In this document: positions 7,234-14,910 of the stretch, in pieces
How positions within the stretch are numbered: the first letter of the stretch is position 1
Layout: each line of letters opens with the position of its first letter
NCBI GenBank assembly: GCA_003506635.1
Contig: DNZB01000241.1
Location: 2,111-17,035, forward strand
Length of the DNA: 14,925 nucleotides
Direction: 5' to 3'
Source: Parvularcula sp.
GTDB lineage: Bacteria; Pseudomonadota; Alphaproteobacteria; Caulobacterales; Parvularculaceae
The notes under the pieces: model-generated
Seen by the model: only the letters and a program-made list of their open reading frames with translations
Told to the model about the DNA's origin: nothing
The model's database searches: none
Program-made: the position numbers and the translations under genes

Positions 7234-7803
7234 TCAGGCGTCTTCCTGGCGCATCGCCTCCACGATGAGCGCACCCCCTTCCGGCTCGTTTGAGGCGCCA
7301 AAGGCTTCCGGCGCAGCGACGGCGACCCCCCGGGAGAGATCGATCGCGGGAAATAACGCGCGCGTGAACGGAACGAAGATCGATCCAGCTGCCCCCGGGC
7401 GATCGGTGATCTCAAGAATATCGCCGGCGCCGAAATTGTGAACGCCGACGATCCGGCCTTGTCCCGCGCCAGCGCCGTCAACAACGCTTATGCCGACAAG
7501 GTCCTCCATGTAGAATTCATCATCGGCTGAAGGCGGCGGAAGCGCCGAGCGCGGCACATAAAACCGCACGCCGGACAGTGCGGCGGCGTCTTCGCGGCTC
7601 GCGATTTCAGGCGCCGTGACAATGGCGAGACCAGGTTTCAGCGCCCGGATGAAGTCGAGCGTAAAGCGGCGTTCGCCGTCTTCGCTTTCGACGGGTCCGT
7701 AGGACGCGACGCCTTCTTCCGCTTCCGTGAAAGTGCGCACCTTCGCCGCGCCCTTGACGCCATGCGCGCCGGCGAAGGCGCCGAGGCAAACGCGGCGCGT
7801 CAT
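7234..7803 (-). CDS. rimM: Ribosome maturation factor RimM
   Basis: RimM binds S19 and helps mature the head of the 30S subunit. The 189-residue protein has the N-terminal RimM β-barrel with GAFAGAHGVKGAAKVRTF at 8-25 and the C-terminal PRC-barrel with DEFYMEDLVGISV at 95-107, HNFGAGDILEI at 122-132, and the closing FPAIDLSRG. Length is normal. The frame can be read 18 codons further upstream inside the MFS gene, but the ATG at 7803 gives the standard N-terminus. This ATG overlaps the stop of the upstream MFS gene in a TGATG arrangement, so its translation is likely coupled to that of the transporter. Normally rpsP (S16) lies immediately upstream of rimM in proteobacteria; it is absent from that position here. 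Confidence 0.96.
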   Translation of the reverse strand: MTRRVCLGAFAGAHGVKGAAKVRTFTEAEEGVASYGPVESEDGERRFTLDFIRALKPGLAIVTAPEIASREDAAALSGVRFYVPRSALPPPSADDEFYMEDLVGISVVDGAGAGQGRIVGVHNFGAGDILEITDRPGAAGSIFVPFTRALFPAIDLSRGVAVAAPEAFGASNEPEGGALIVEAMRQEDA

Positions 7804-9044
7804 CACGCGGCGCCCTCGCGCCGGGCCGGATCCGGGCGTACGCCGCCGTCCGCCCAAAGAGACGCGGCGAGCGATGCGGCGCCCAGAACTGCGAATGCGG
7901 CGACAAGCGGCGCCGTGGAGCCGTCATAGGACCGGCCGATCAGGCCGCCGATCGCGCCGCCGAAGGCGCCGGTCGCAAAGCCGTTCGCGGCGGCGGCGAC
8001 GCCGGCGATGTGTCCGGCGGGCTCCATCGCGAGCGCCTGGGCGTTCGGCGTGACAAACCCCATGCAGAAAAACGTCGCGGTGATGAAGGCTGCGAAGAAG
8101 ACGCCGCTTTCGGCGATGAGCCCGTGAAAGCCGAGGTGGACGATCTGGAGAGCGACGAGGCCGAGGAGTCCGCAGCGCGCGATCCGCCGCATGCCGATCT
8201 TTGCGACGATCCTTGCGTTGATGACCGCCGCCAGGGCGAAACCCACCGCGCTTGCGCCGAAGGCCGCGGGGAACCAGGGACCGAGGCGGTATTGCTCGAC
8301 ATAGACCTGCTCGGACGAGCTGATGAATCCGAAAAGACCGCCGAACAGCAAAGTCTGCACGGCGACATAACCGAGGCTCGCCCGCGTGCTGAAAAATTCA
8401 CGGTAGGCCGCGAACGCCATGGCGAAACTGAGCGGCGGGCGCGCCGCCGCACTCTGACTCTCAGGTATGCGCAAAAGCGTCCACGCCGCCAACAATGCGC
8501 CGTAGACGAGCAGCGCGCCGAAAGTCCAGCGCCAATCGCCGATCAGAAGGACGCCCTGACCGATCAGCGGCGCGAAAATCGGCGCCGCCATGAAGATCGT
8601 TATTGCGACAGACATCACGCGCGCCATCTCCGCGCCTGCGTATCGGTCGCGCACCATAGCGAGCATAGCGACGCGCGCGCCGGCGGTCGCTGCGCCCTGA
8701 AAGGCGCGCGCCGCAAGAAGCAGGGTGAAGCTATTCGCGATGACGCTGAGTAGCGAGCCGGCGGCATAGGCGGCAAGCGCGACCAACAAGACCCGCCGCC
8801 GCCCGAAGTGATCGACGACAGGGCCCATGAAGAGTTGCGAAACGCCGTTCGCGACGATGTAGAGGACGACGATCAGCTGCCGGTCGTTCTCCCGCGCAGC
8901 GCCAAGCGCGGCGCCGATGACGCCGAGCGCGGGCAGCATCATGTCGATCGCAAGCGCGTTCAGCGCCATCACCGCGCTGGTGACGGCGACAAGCTCCGCG
9001 TAGGGGATCGGCTTTTGCGGGACAAAGTGCGCGGCGGGCGTCAT
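7803..9044 (-). CDS. MFS drug exporter of the Bcr/CflA type
   Basis: A 413-residue integral inner-membrane protein with about 12 hydrophobic segments, expected to export small molecules by proton antiport. The first segment ends with AIDMMLPALG (33-41), close to the DxYLPALP signature of Bcr/CflA transporters; loop 2-3 has the MFS motif A as GPVVDHFGRRRVLL at 74-87; helix 5 has APIFAPLIGQGV at 154-165, the antiporter motif region. ATG 9044 is chosen over a TTG at 9086 because the added residues are polar and not conserved-looking; no strong ribosome binding site is present for either. Its stop overlaps the rimM start by one base. Substrate is unknown. It lies just after the terminator of the TonB receptor gene, so a promoter in 9045-9097 is expected but I see no convincing -35/-10 pair. 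Confidence 0.9.
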   Translation of the reverse strand: MTPAAHFVPQKPIPYAELVAVTSAVMALNALAIDMMLPALGVIGAALGAARENDRQLIVVLYIVANGVSQLFMGPVVDHFGRRRVLLVALAAYAAGSLLSVIANSFTLLLAARAFQGAATAGARVAMLAMVRDRYAGAEMARVMSVAITIFMAAPIFAPLIGQGVLLIGDWRWTFGALLVYGALLAAWTLLRIPESQSAAARPPLSFAMAFAAYREFFSTRASLGYVAVQTLLFGGLFGFISSSEQVYVEQYRLGPWFPAAFGASAVGFALAAVINARIVAKIGMRRIARCGLLGLVALQIVHLGFHGLIAESGVFFAAFITATFFCMGFVTPNAQALAMEPAGHIAGVAAAANGFATGAFGGAIGGLIGRSYDGSTAPLVAAFAVLGAASLAASLWADGGVRPDPARREGAA

Positions 9045-9097
9045 CGCCCGCGGGCCTATCGCGCCCCATCTCGCTTGGCAACGCAAGAATGCGCCAT

Positions 9098-9130
9098 AAA
9101 AAAACGCCCCCGCCGCACGGCGGGGGCGCT
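9098..9130 (-). terminator. Intrinsic terminator after the TonB-dependent receptor gene
   Basis: CGCCCCCGCCG (9105-9115) pairs perfectly with CGGCGGGGGCG (9118-9128), an 11-bp all-G/C inverted repeat with a minimal loop (effectively a 9-bp stem with a 6-base loop). On the minus strand a run of seven T follows. It lies about 20 bases after the receptor stop codon and isolates that gene from the MFS-rimM operon. Confidence 0.95.
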
Positions 9131-9150
9131 GTCGAACGCTGGCGACAGGA

Positions 9151-12057
9151 TTACGGGCGCCAGGTCAGGCGCACATAACCGAACTGGCCCGGAACGTCAT
9201 AGGTGTTCGGGTCGAATCCGTTCAGCTGACAGCTGAAGCAATTCGGCGGATCGGTGTCGAGGATATTGTTGACGCCGATCGTAAGCTCGGTTCGCTTGTC
9301 GAGCCAGGGCGGCGTATAGCTCGCCGCAAGGTCGAGATAGAATCGCGAACCTAGATCGTTGATGTCGTCGGCCGGGCGCGTACAGCCGACATCGGCCGGC
9401 AGCGCAGCCTGGTCGCCGCACACTTCGTCGAGCGAGCTGATGTAGCGGCCGACGCTTTGAACCCGGAAGTCGCCAAGCGTCCACGAAACCGTCGTGGTCG
9501 ACTTGAGCTCCGGGAAGGAGAAGGTCGGGGACCCGCGGACAGTCCCTTCGCGCGAGGTGAAGATGAAACCCGTCGATGTCGGATTGGCTTCGGTATATTC
9601 GATCAGATAAGTCGACAACGAATCGACATTGAAGACTCCAAGCGAGCCAGCGTCGAATTCGTAGGCGAGCCGCCAGTCGATTCCCCTGGTCTTGATGCGG
9701 CCGATATTGGTCAGCTGGTTCGAGAATGAGACAATCGTCCCCGACGCCGACCGCCCGATCGAACCGCACAGGGTCGGGTCAAGCGTCGCGGCGCAGCTGT
9801 CAAGCTGAAGCTGCGCGTCGAGCGCCTGGATCGCGCCGTCAATTTCGATCGAGTAATAGTTCAGCTCGACGACAACATTGTAATCCTCAAGCCATGCCGG
9901 CGCATAGGTGAAGCCGACATTCCAGCCGTCCGAATTTTCAGGCTTCAGCGCCGGATTGCCGCCGGTCAGGGTGCTGATCTGCGCATTGGTCTGCTGGAAG
10001 GAGCCGTCGGCCGGCACGCCGAGCGCGATGCAGTTCGCCTGGATATTGGCGGGCGCGACCGGCCCGCCGAACAGGCCGAGAATATCCGAACACGGATCTT
10101 CAAGGGTCGCGTCGAACCGCGTCGCGGTTCCGAAAAGTTCGCCGATCGTCGCGGCGCGGAAGCCTTCGGTGAAGCCGCCGCGGATCGTCAGGTCGTCAGA
10201 CGGCTTCCAGCGGCCGCCATATTTGACGGTCGTCGACGACACGCCGGTCGAATAGTCGGAGTAGCGGATGGCGAAATTACCTTCCAGGATCTTCACGAAC
10301 GGCATGTCCGCCAGCAGCGGTGCGACCATCTCGCCGTAAAGTTCCTCGACATTGAAACTGCCGGCCGTCGGCTGCGCCGGGATGTCGGCGGAATCGCCGG
10401 CCGCTACGATCGGGTCGGGATTGAACTCTCCCGACTGATCGCGGTGCTCATAGCCGCCGGCGAGGCCGACAGCGCCTGCGGGCAGATCAAAGAGGTCGGT
10501 CGAGAAGTTGGCTGAGAAGTCCCACAGTTCCTGCTGGCTCGAGTCCTGCTGGTTAAAGGTTACGAAGTCGAGCTGGGCCTGCGTGATCGAACCCGGCCCG
10601 CCGAAGAAGTTGAACGGCACGCAAGAGCCGGTGCAGTTCGCGATCGGACCTAGCGCCTGTTCGAGGCGCGCCGAATTGACGATGCCGCGGGCGATCTGGT
10701 TCGCTTCGTTCTGCGACCACAGCGCGTTGAGGTCCCAGTAGATTTCGCGGCCGGCGACATTGACCGAACCGTCAAATGTTCCGGACGCGTAGAAGGTATC
10801 GACGTTTTGCTGGAAATTCCGCGGACCGGCCTCGACCAACCGCCGTGCGATGAACGAGGTGTTCGCCGGCGTCAGCGAGAACCCGAACGGGTTGAACGGG
10901 TTCGTCACATCGACCGACACGGTGTCGAGCCGATTGCCGTTGCCGGAGTCGGGCCCGATGAACAGCGGAATCGGCGCGGCCTGATTGGTTGAGTTCCGCG
11001 TGTTGAAGACCGCCTTGCCGCGGAAATTGATATTGTCCGTCACCTGATGGGTGACCTGCGTGAAGAAGCCGAACCGTTCCGATGGAATCTGCAGGAAGTT
11101 GAATGGCGCGAAATTGAAGCGGTCGGCGGTGGTGAATTGCTCGAAATCCGCGCCGGTGGGGTTCAGCGGATCATAGACCGGGTTCGTTCCATTGAAGACG
11201 AAATTCTCGTTCAATGTAATGCTGAGATCTTGCAACGTGTTCGGATCGGTGAAGATAAACCGGCCGCGCGGCGTCGCCGAGGAGCATGTGACGAAGCATT
11301 CATCAAGCGTCGGTTCCGGGAAGTCGGAAATGTCGCGATCGCCCGAGCTGACGCTGTTCTGATGGACATATTGCGCGGCGAAAAAGATGTCGGTGCGGTC
11401 GTTGCTGGCGCCGAACGACAATTCATATTGCTGCGTTTCGCCGTCCGTCTCGTCGAAGGCGCCAAGTTGCGCCGACGCGGCGAAACCTTCCTGCTTGCGC
11501 TTGGTGATGATATTGACGACGCCGGCGATCGCGTCCGACCCGTAAATCGGCGAGGCGCCGTCCTGCAGCACTTCGATGCGGTCGATGATGCTTGACGGAA
11601 TGGTGTTGAGGTCGGTCGCGCCCGGAACGCCCGATGCGGATGAGCCGTTGACCCAGCGAAGACCATCGACGAGCACGAGCACCCGCCGCGACCCGAGGAA
11701 GCGCAGGTCGATCTCCGACGAGCCCGCGCCGACGCCGCCGCCATCCGGCGGATTGCCGAAATTGCCGCTGGAATTGACCTTGTTGTTAAGGCCGCCGCCC
11801 GATCCCGGGATCCGCTGCAAAATCTCCCCGATGCCAGAGAGCCCCGACCGCTCGATCGCCTCGGAATCGACGTTCAAAACCGGACGATTGGCGTCCAGCG
11901 GATTTTGCCGGATGCGTGAGCCCGTCACCACAATTTCGTCTTCGGCCGCTTCTTCCTGGGCGACAGCGGCGGTGGCGATGGTGGAGAGCGACAGGCCGCA
12001 CAGCAGGATGGAACGGACGGCGGAGCGCCGTCCGGAAAATTTTCGAGCACGGTTCAT
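9151..12057 (-). CDS. TonB-dependent outer-membrane receptor
   Basis: A 968-residue outer-membrane receptor that would import a substrate using energy from TonB-ExbBD. Residues 1-33 are a signal peptide ending AVA before Gln34; [10 protein letters not shown] at 40-49 is the TonB-box region; the plug spans about 52-190 with [50 protein letters not shown] sequence (split over 159-185); the rest is a 22-strand β-barrel ending VRLTWRP. The long extracellular loops contain several close Cys pairs ([32 protein letters not shown]), which probably form disulfides. Length and plug style match the large receptors common in Caulobacterales and Sphingomonadales, often for plant polymers, but no substrate can be assigned. 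The ATG has AAGGGAGA upstream; the frame opens further back to 12249 but would overlap zapE without a signal peptide. It follows zapE by 142 bp and ends in a strong terminator. Confidence 0.95.
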   Translation of the reverse strand: MNRARKFSGRRSAVRSILLCGLSLSTIATAAVAQEEAAEDEIVVTGSRIRQNPLDANRPVLNVDSEAIERSGLSGIGEILQRIPGSGGGLNNKVNSSGNFGNPPDGGGVGAGSSEIDLRFLGSRRVLVLVDGLRWVNGSSASGVPGATDLNTIPSSIIDRIEVLQDGASPIYGSDAIAGVVNIITKRKQEGFAASAQLGAFDETDGETQQYELSFGASNDRTDIFFAAQYVHQNSVSSGDRDISDFPEPTLDECFVTCSSATPRGRFIFTDPNTLQDLSITLNENFVFNGTNPVYDPLNPTGADFEQFTTADRFNFAPFNFLQIPSERFGFFTQVTHQVTDNINFRGKAVFNTRNSTNQAAPIPLFIGPDSGNGNRLDTVSVDVTNPFNPFGFSLTPANTSFIARRLVEAGPRNFQQNVDTFYASGTFDGSVNVAGREIYWDLNALWSQNEANQIARGIVNSARLEQALGPIANCTGSCVPFNFFGGPGSITQAQLDFVTFNQQDSSQQELWDFSANFSTDLFDLPAGAVGLAGGYEHRDQSGEFNPDPIVAAGDSADIPAQPTAGSFNVEELYGEMVAPLLADMPFVKILEGNFAIRYSDYSTGVSSTTVKYGGRWKPSDDLTIRGGFTEGFRAATIGELFGTATRFDATLEDPCSDILGLFGGPVAPANIQANCIALGVPADGSFQQTNAQISTLTGGNPALKPENSDGWNVGFTYAPAWLEDYNVVVELNYYSIEIDGAIQALDAQLQLDSCAATLDPTLCGSIGRSASGTIVSFSNQLTNIGRIKTRGIDWRLAYEFDAGSLGVFNVDSLSTYLIEYTEANPTSTGFIFTSREGTVRGSPTFSFPELKSTTTVSWTLGDFRVQSVGRYISSLDEVCGDQAALPADVGCTRPADDINDLGSRFYLDLAASYTPPWLDKRTELTIGVNNILDTDPPNCFSCQLNGFDPNTYDVPGQFGYVRLTWRP

Positions 12058-12094
12058 AGATATCTCCCTTGAGACCGCGCCGGGAGGACATCCT

Positions 12095-12108
12095 TTGCAA
12101 GTATGCAA
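12095..12108. promoter_or_regulatory. Inverted repeat upstream of the TonB receptor (candidate operator)
   Basis: TTGCA-N4-TGCAA is a perfect inverted repeat located 38 bases before the receptor start codon, inside the only non-coding gap (142 bp) available for its promoter. Position and symmetry fit a repressor or activator site. I cannot name the regulator, and no clear -35/-10 pair is visible next to it. Confidence 0.4.
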
Positions 12109-12186
12109 GAGAGTTCGCCCGCCCCAAACCGGTCGGAGCGACGCTTCCACTCTTCGCAGCGGGCGGCAAATGAAATCGCACTCCCT

Positions 12187-12202
12187 TGATCGAATGTGAT
12201 CA
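12187..12202. repeat. Inverted repeat over the zapE stop codon
   Basis: TGATC-N6-GATCA is a perfect 5-bp inverted repeat covering the TGA of zapE, 130 bases upstream of the TonB receptor start. It resembles Crp/Fnr-family sites in general form, but the spacing does not fit FNR and only one half (TGTGA) resembles CRP. Could be a distal operator for the receptor gene or chance. Confidence 0.25.
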
Positions 12203-13378
12203 TCCGACGTTACCTTGCATCTGCTTGGAATCGGGGGCGTGCGCCGCATGCTCGGCGGCGAGGTAGCTTTCGGCCTGCATCTCGATGAGGCGGCTCGCTG
12301 TTCGTTCGAACTCGAAGGCGCCGTGGCCGTTCGGGTAGAGCGCTTGCGGCGGAGCGCCTGCTGAACAGACGAGCTTCGTCCGGTTTTCGTAAAGCGCGTC
12401 GATCAGGGTGACGAAACGCTTGGCTTCGTTGCGTTCTTCCGCGGACATGACAGAGATGCGGTCGATGAAGACGGCGCTGTACCGGCGGGCGATCGCCAGG
12501 TAATCGCCGGCGCCGAGCGGGGCCCGGCAAAGCGCGTCGAACGTGAAGCGCGCCAGGCCGCGCGCCGTGCGCGGCGCGACGACTTCGCGCCCCTTGACCG
12601 CGATCCGTTCCACCGTCTCACGCGATCCGGCGATCATCGCCGTCCAGGCGCGATCCATCGCCGCGTCCGCTTCGGCCCCGAGCGGCCAGTGATAGACCGG
12701 CGCGCCCGACAGCCGGTCGAGCCGGTAATCCTGCGCGGCGTCGAGATGGAGGACGTCCAGGCGATCTTTCAACAGGGCGATGAATGGGAGGAAAAGCTGG
12801 CGGTTCAGGCCGTCCCTATAGAGTTCGTCAGGGGCGCGATTTGACGTCGCGACAATGACGACGCCCTTCCCCAGCAGCGCTTCGAAAAGGCGTCCGAGCA
12901 ACATCGCGTCGGCGATGTCGGTCACCTGAAACTCGTCGAAGCAAAGCAGCATGGCTTCCGCCGAAATATCGGCGGCGACGGGCGGCATCGGATCGTCGAG
13001 GGCCCTGGCGTTCGCGCCGCGATGGCGCCGCCGTGACTTTTCGGGTGCGGCGCGCCACGCGGCGATGCGGTCGTGCGTTTCCGCCATGAATTCATGAAAA
13101 TGCACGCGGCGTTTCGGCAGGGTGTTCGTGTTGTTGAAAAAGATATCCATCAGCAACGACTTGCCGCGGCCGACGCCGCCCCAGAGATAGACGCCGCGCG
13201 GGCGGGCGTTCCTTCGCCAAGGGAACGGAATGGGCGGCCGACGCTGCGCCGTCAGCGCTTCCGACAGCGCCTGCAGCCGCCCCATCGCGGCGCGCTGCGC
13301 TTCGTCCGGCGCCAGCGCTCCGGCGTCGATGAGTTCAAGATATCGGGAATAGGGGCCCTGCATGTAGGGTGAGTCCAT
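12200..13378 (-). CDS. zapE: ZapE/AFG1-like P-loop ATPase (cell division protein ZapE)
   Basis: A 392-residue AFG1-like ATPase. In E. coli ZapE associates with the Z-ring at constriction; mitochondrial AFG1/LACE1 relatives act in protein quality control. Motifs: Walker A GGVGRGKS at 67-74, the family segment RRVHFHEFMAETHDRI at 90-105, Walker B LLCFDEFQVTDIADAMLL at 144-161, sensor-like IVATSNRAPDELY at 175-187, and the C-terminal RFTFDALCRAPLGAGDYLAIA region. Length is normal. It begins 9 bp after the stop of the aquaglyceroporin gene with no obvious ribosome binding site at ATG 13378 or at a second ATG (13363), so it probably depends on translation from upstream and would be transcribed with the arsenic genes, although an internal promoter inside the channel gene is possible. 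Confidence 0.95.
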   Translation of the reverse strand: MDSPYMQGPYSRYLELIDAGALAPDEAQRAAMGRLQALSEALTAQRRPPIPFPWRRNARPRGVYLWGGVGRGKSLLMDIFFNNTNTLPKRRVHFHEFMAETHDRIAAWRAAPEKSRRRHRGANARALDDPMPPVAADISAEAMLLCFDEFQVTDIADAMLLGRLFEALLGKGVVIVATSNRAPDELYRDGLNRQLFLPFIALLKDRLDVLHLDAAQDYRLDRLSGAPVYHWPLGAEADAAMDRAWTAMIAGSRETVERIAVKGREVVAPRTARGLARFTFDALCRAPLGAGDYLAIARRYSAVFIDRISVMSAEERNEAKRFVTLIDALYENRTKLVCSAGAPPQALYPNGHGAFEFERTASRLIEMQAESYLAAEHAAHAPDSKQMQGNVG

Positions 13379-13387
13379 TATCAGGGT

Positions 13388-14056
13388 TCACGCGCGGTCG
13401 GGCGCGGGCGCTGTAGGAAAGAGCATGGCCCCCCAGCCGGCGCCAAGCGCGGCGCCGGCGGTTTGCGCGGCGAGGAACGGCGCCACGTCAACCGGCCTTA
13501 TTCCGGCGAAGGTGTCGGAAAAGCCGCGCGCGATCGTGACAGCCGGATTAGCGAAAGATGTTGAGGATGTGAACCAATACCCCGCGGCGATGAACAGCGC
13601 GACGGCCGGCGCGACGGCGCCGGGCTGGTGACGCGCCGCGCCGAGTATCGTCAGGACGAGGCCGAATGTCGCGACGATTTCGCCGATCCATTGACCAGGC
13701 CCGGTGCGAACGGTCGCGCCCGCCTGAATGAGATCGAGCCCGAACATTGCGTGCGCAAGCGCGGCGCCGGACAGCGCCCCTGCAACCTGCGCGGCGGCAT
13801 AGCCGGCGGCGCGCGGCGCGGATATTTCGCCCCGTGAAGCGAACACCGCCGTGACCGCCGGATTGAAATGAGCGCCGGAAACAGGCCCGAAAATCAATAT
13901 CAGCACGTAAAGAATCGCGGCGGTCGCAAGCGTATTGCCGAGCAACGCGACCCCTGCGTTGCCGGGCGACAAGGCCGCGCCCATGACGCCAGAGCCGATC
14001 ACGGTCGCTACAAGCAGGGCGGCGCCGAGATACTCGGCGAGCAACTTGCGGGCCAT
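13388..14056 (-). CDS. aqpS: MIP-family aquaglyceroporin of the ars operon (AqpS-like arsenite channel)
   Basis: A 222-residue six-helix channel of the major intrinsic protein family. The two half-helix motifs are intact: HFNPAVTAVF with NPA at 65-67 and FANPAVTIAR with NPA at 170-172. After the second NPA the residue is Val173 where most aquaporins and GlpF have the selectivity-filter Arg, so the ar/R constriction must be wider or less polar. The gene starts 4 bp after the arsC stop with GGGAG upstream. In Sinorhizobium meliloti the equivalent AqpS replaces an ArsB pump: ArsC makes arsenite, which leaves through the channel down its gradient. Context strongly supports the same role here; direct transport of arsenite is inferred. 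An in-frame extension upstream through arsC is a shadow. No ArsB/Acr3 pump is present in the window. Confidence 0.9.
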   Translation of the reverse strand: MARKLLAEYLGAALLVATVIGSGVMGAALSPGNAGVALLGNTLATAAILYVLILIFGPVSGAHFNPAVTAVFASRGEISAPRAAGYAAAQVAGALSGAALAHAMFGLDLIQAGATVRTGPGQWIGEIVATFGLVLTILGAARHQPGAVAPAVALFIAAGYWFTSSTSFANPAVTIARGFSDTFAGIRPVDVAPFLAAQTAGAALGAGWGAMLFPTAPAPDRA

Positions 14057-14060
14057 GCCG

Positions 14061-14501
14061 TCAGCTCCCGTTTGACAGGAATTCATCGATCCGCATACGG
14101 ATGTCTGCGAACACCGCATCAAAGACGGCGCGCTTTTCAGCGTCAGAACCCGTCGCCGCAGCGGGATCGGGAATTGACCAGTGGAGCTTGCGCGGCGCAG
14201 TTTCCCCGCGCATCGGCCAGAGGGGGCAGGTCTCACCGGCCGCGTTGTCGCAGACCGTGATGATCGCATCCATGACTGGCGCGCCAGGCGTTGCAAACTC
14301 GTCCCAGCTTTTGGAGCGGGCGTCCGGCGCGGCGATCGCGTACGCGCGCAAGGTTTTGAGCGCCAGAGGATTTGGCGCGCCCACAGGTTTTGATCCGGCC
14401 GAGAAAGCGCGCCAGTCCGGCGCGCCTATCGCATTCATATAAGCCTCGGCCATGATCGATCGCGCTGAGTTTCCCGTGCAGAGGAAGAGGACCGACTTCA
14501 T
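14061..14501 (-). CDS. arsC: Arsenate reductase, LMW-phosphatase/thioredoxin type
   Basis: A 146-residue protein of the low-molecular-weight tyrosine phosphatase fold that reduces arsenate to arsenite. The P-loop is CTGNSARS with nucleophile Cys8 and Arg14; the general-acid loop is WSIPDPA near 108-114; the redox pair is Cys84 and Cys92 in CDNAAGETCPLWP. This three-Cys set matches the pI258-type mechanism, where Cys8 attacks arsenate, a disulfide cascade follows, and thioredoxin resets the enzyme. Cys84 and Cys92 are eight residues apart, one more than in the staphylococcal enzyme. The ATG overlaps the arsR stop by one base (TGATG), and the channel gene follows after 4 bp. The frame could be extended 20 codons into arsR, but the chosen start gives the standard N-terminus. 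Confidence 0.95.
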   Translation of the reverse strand: MKSVLFLCTGNSARSIMAEAYMNAIGAPDWRAFSAGSKPVGAPNPLALKTLRAYAIAAPDARSKSWDEFATPGAPVMDAIITVCDNAAGETCPLWPMRGETAPRKLHWSIPDPAAATGSDAEKRAVFDAVFADIRMRIDEFLSNGS

Positions 14502-14830
14502 CAGGCGCACGCCTCCTTCACGATATAGGGCCCACAAAGGCGCGGGTCCCCCTGGCAGCAATCGGCGAGCAGGAATTCGACCAGCGCACGGATGCCGCCA
14601 TAATCGGCGGCGTAAATGACGCTGCGCCCTTCCTTGCGGGAGCGGACAAGGCCGGCGCCGGCGAGTTCCTTTAGATGAAATGACATGGTCGGGGCCGGAA
14701 CGTTCTCCGCTGCTGCGATTGCCCCGGCGGCCAGGCCCGCGGGTCCGGCTTTCACCAGCTGGCGGAGGGCGTCGAGACGGGTTTCCTGCGAAAGGGCAGC
14801 GAAAGCGGCGGTCGCATGATTAATTTCCAT
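14501..14830 (-). CDS. arsR: ArsR-family arsenite-responsive repressor
   Basis: A 109-residue winged-helix repressor of the ArsR/SmtB family. Residues 9-30 (AFAALSQETRLDALRQLVKAG) form the usual first helices in which LSxExRLxxLRxL is diagnostic; the recognition helix is about 47-60 (APTMSFHLKELAGAGL), and the wing is VRSRKEGRSVIYAAD. Metal site: the classical CVC in the DNA-binding helix is missing (TMSFHL there); instead Cys91, Cys92 and Cys99 form a C-terminal triad, as in Acidithiobacillus ferrooxidans ArsR (Cys95/96/102), with an extra Cys108. It should repress its own operon and release DNA on binding As(III) or Sb(III). It heads arsR-arsC-aqpS and overlaps arsC. The start codon lies only about 9 bases downstream of the -10 box and has no ribosome binding site. 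Confidence 0.94.
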   Translation of the reverse strand: MEINHATAAFAALSQETRLDALRQLVKAGPAGLAAGAIAAAENVPAPTMSFHLKELAGAGLVRSRKEGRSVIYAADYGGIRALVEFLLADCCQGDPRLCGPYIVKEACA

Positions 14831-14868
14831 ATATGCATAATTATATAAAATTCGAAATATGTCTAGTG
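14831..14868 (-). promoter_or_regulatory. ars operon promoter and AT-rich operator region
   Basis: This AT-rich stretch stands out from the GC-rich surroundings. A perfect TATAAT lies at 14845-14840 on the minus strand. Transcription would start near 14833, giving a leader of about 3 bases before the arsR ATG. The -35 is not clear: CACTAG is at the ideal distance, while TAGACA (14865-14860) is a better match but only 14 bases away. The region holds small palindromes (TTCGAA 14851-14856, TTATATAA 14841-14848, TATGCATA 14832-14839) and CATAT/ATATG half-sites at 14861-14857 and 14832-14828, so the ArsR operator probably overlaps the promoter. Confidence 0.6.
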
Positions 14869-14910
14869 CTGGGAGATTCTTTCCGTCGGGGGAACGAGGC
14901 CCAAGAAATC

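Noticed and set aside
7727..8053. Plus-strand open frame rich in Arg opposite the MFS gene.
   Set aside because: It is the complement of a GC-rich transporter gene; the Arg/Ser runs are a composition artefact and there is no ribosome binding site.
8010..8753. Long plus-strand open frame (247 codons) opposite the MFS gene.
   Set aside because: The opposite strand encodes a clear 12-helix transporter with family motifs; the plus frame has charged, low-complexity sequence without a recognisable domain.
12186..12203. FNR box near the TonB receptor gene.
   Set aside because: The half-sites TTGAT and ATCA are eight bases apart instead of four, so it does not fit an FNR site.
14057..14296. Extension of the channel protein by 80 residues into arsC.
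   Set aside because: The extra part is Arg/Ser-rich out-of-frame arsC sequence, and MIP proteins start at the MARKLLAEYLG-type helix.
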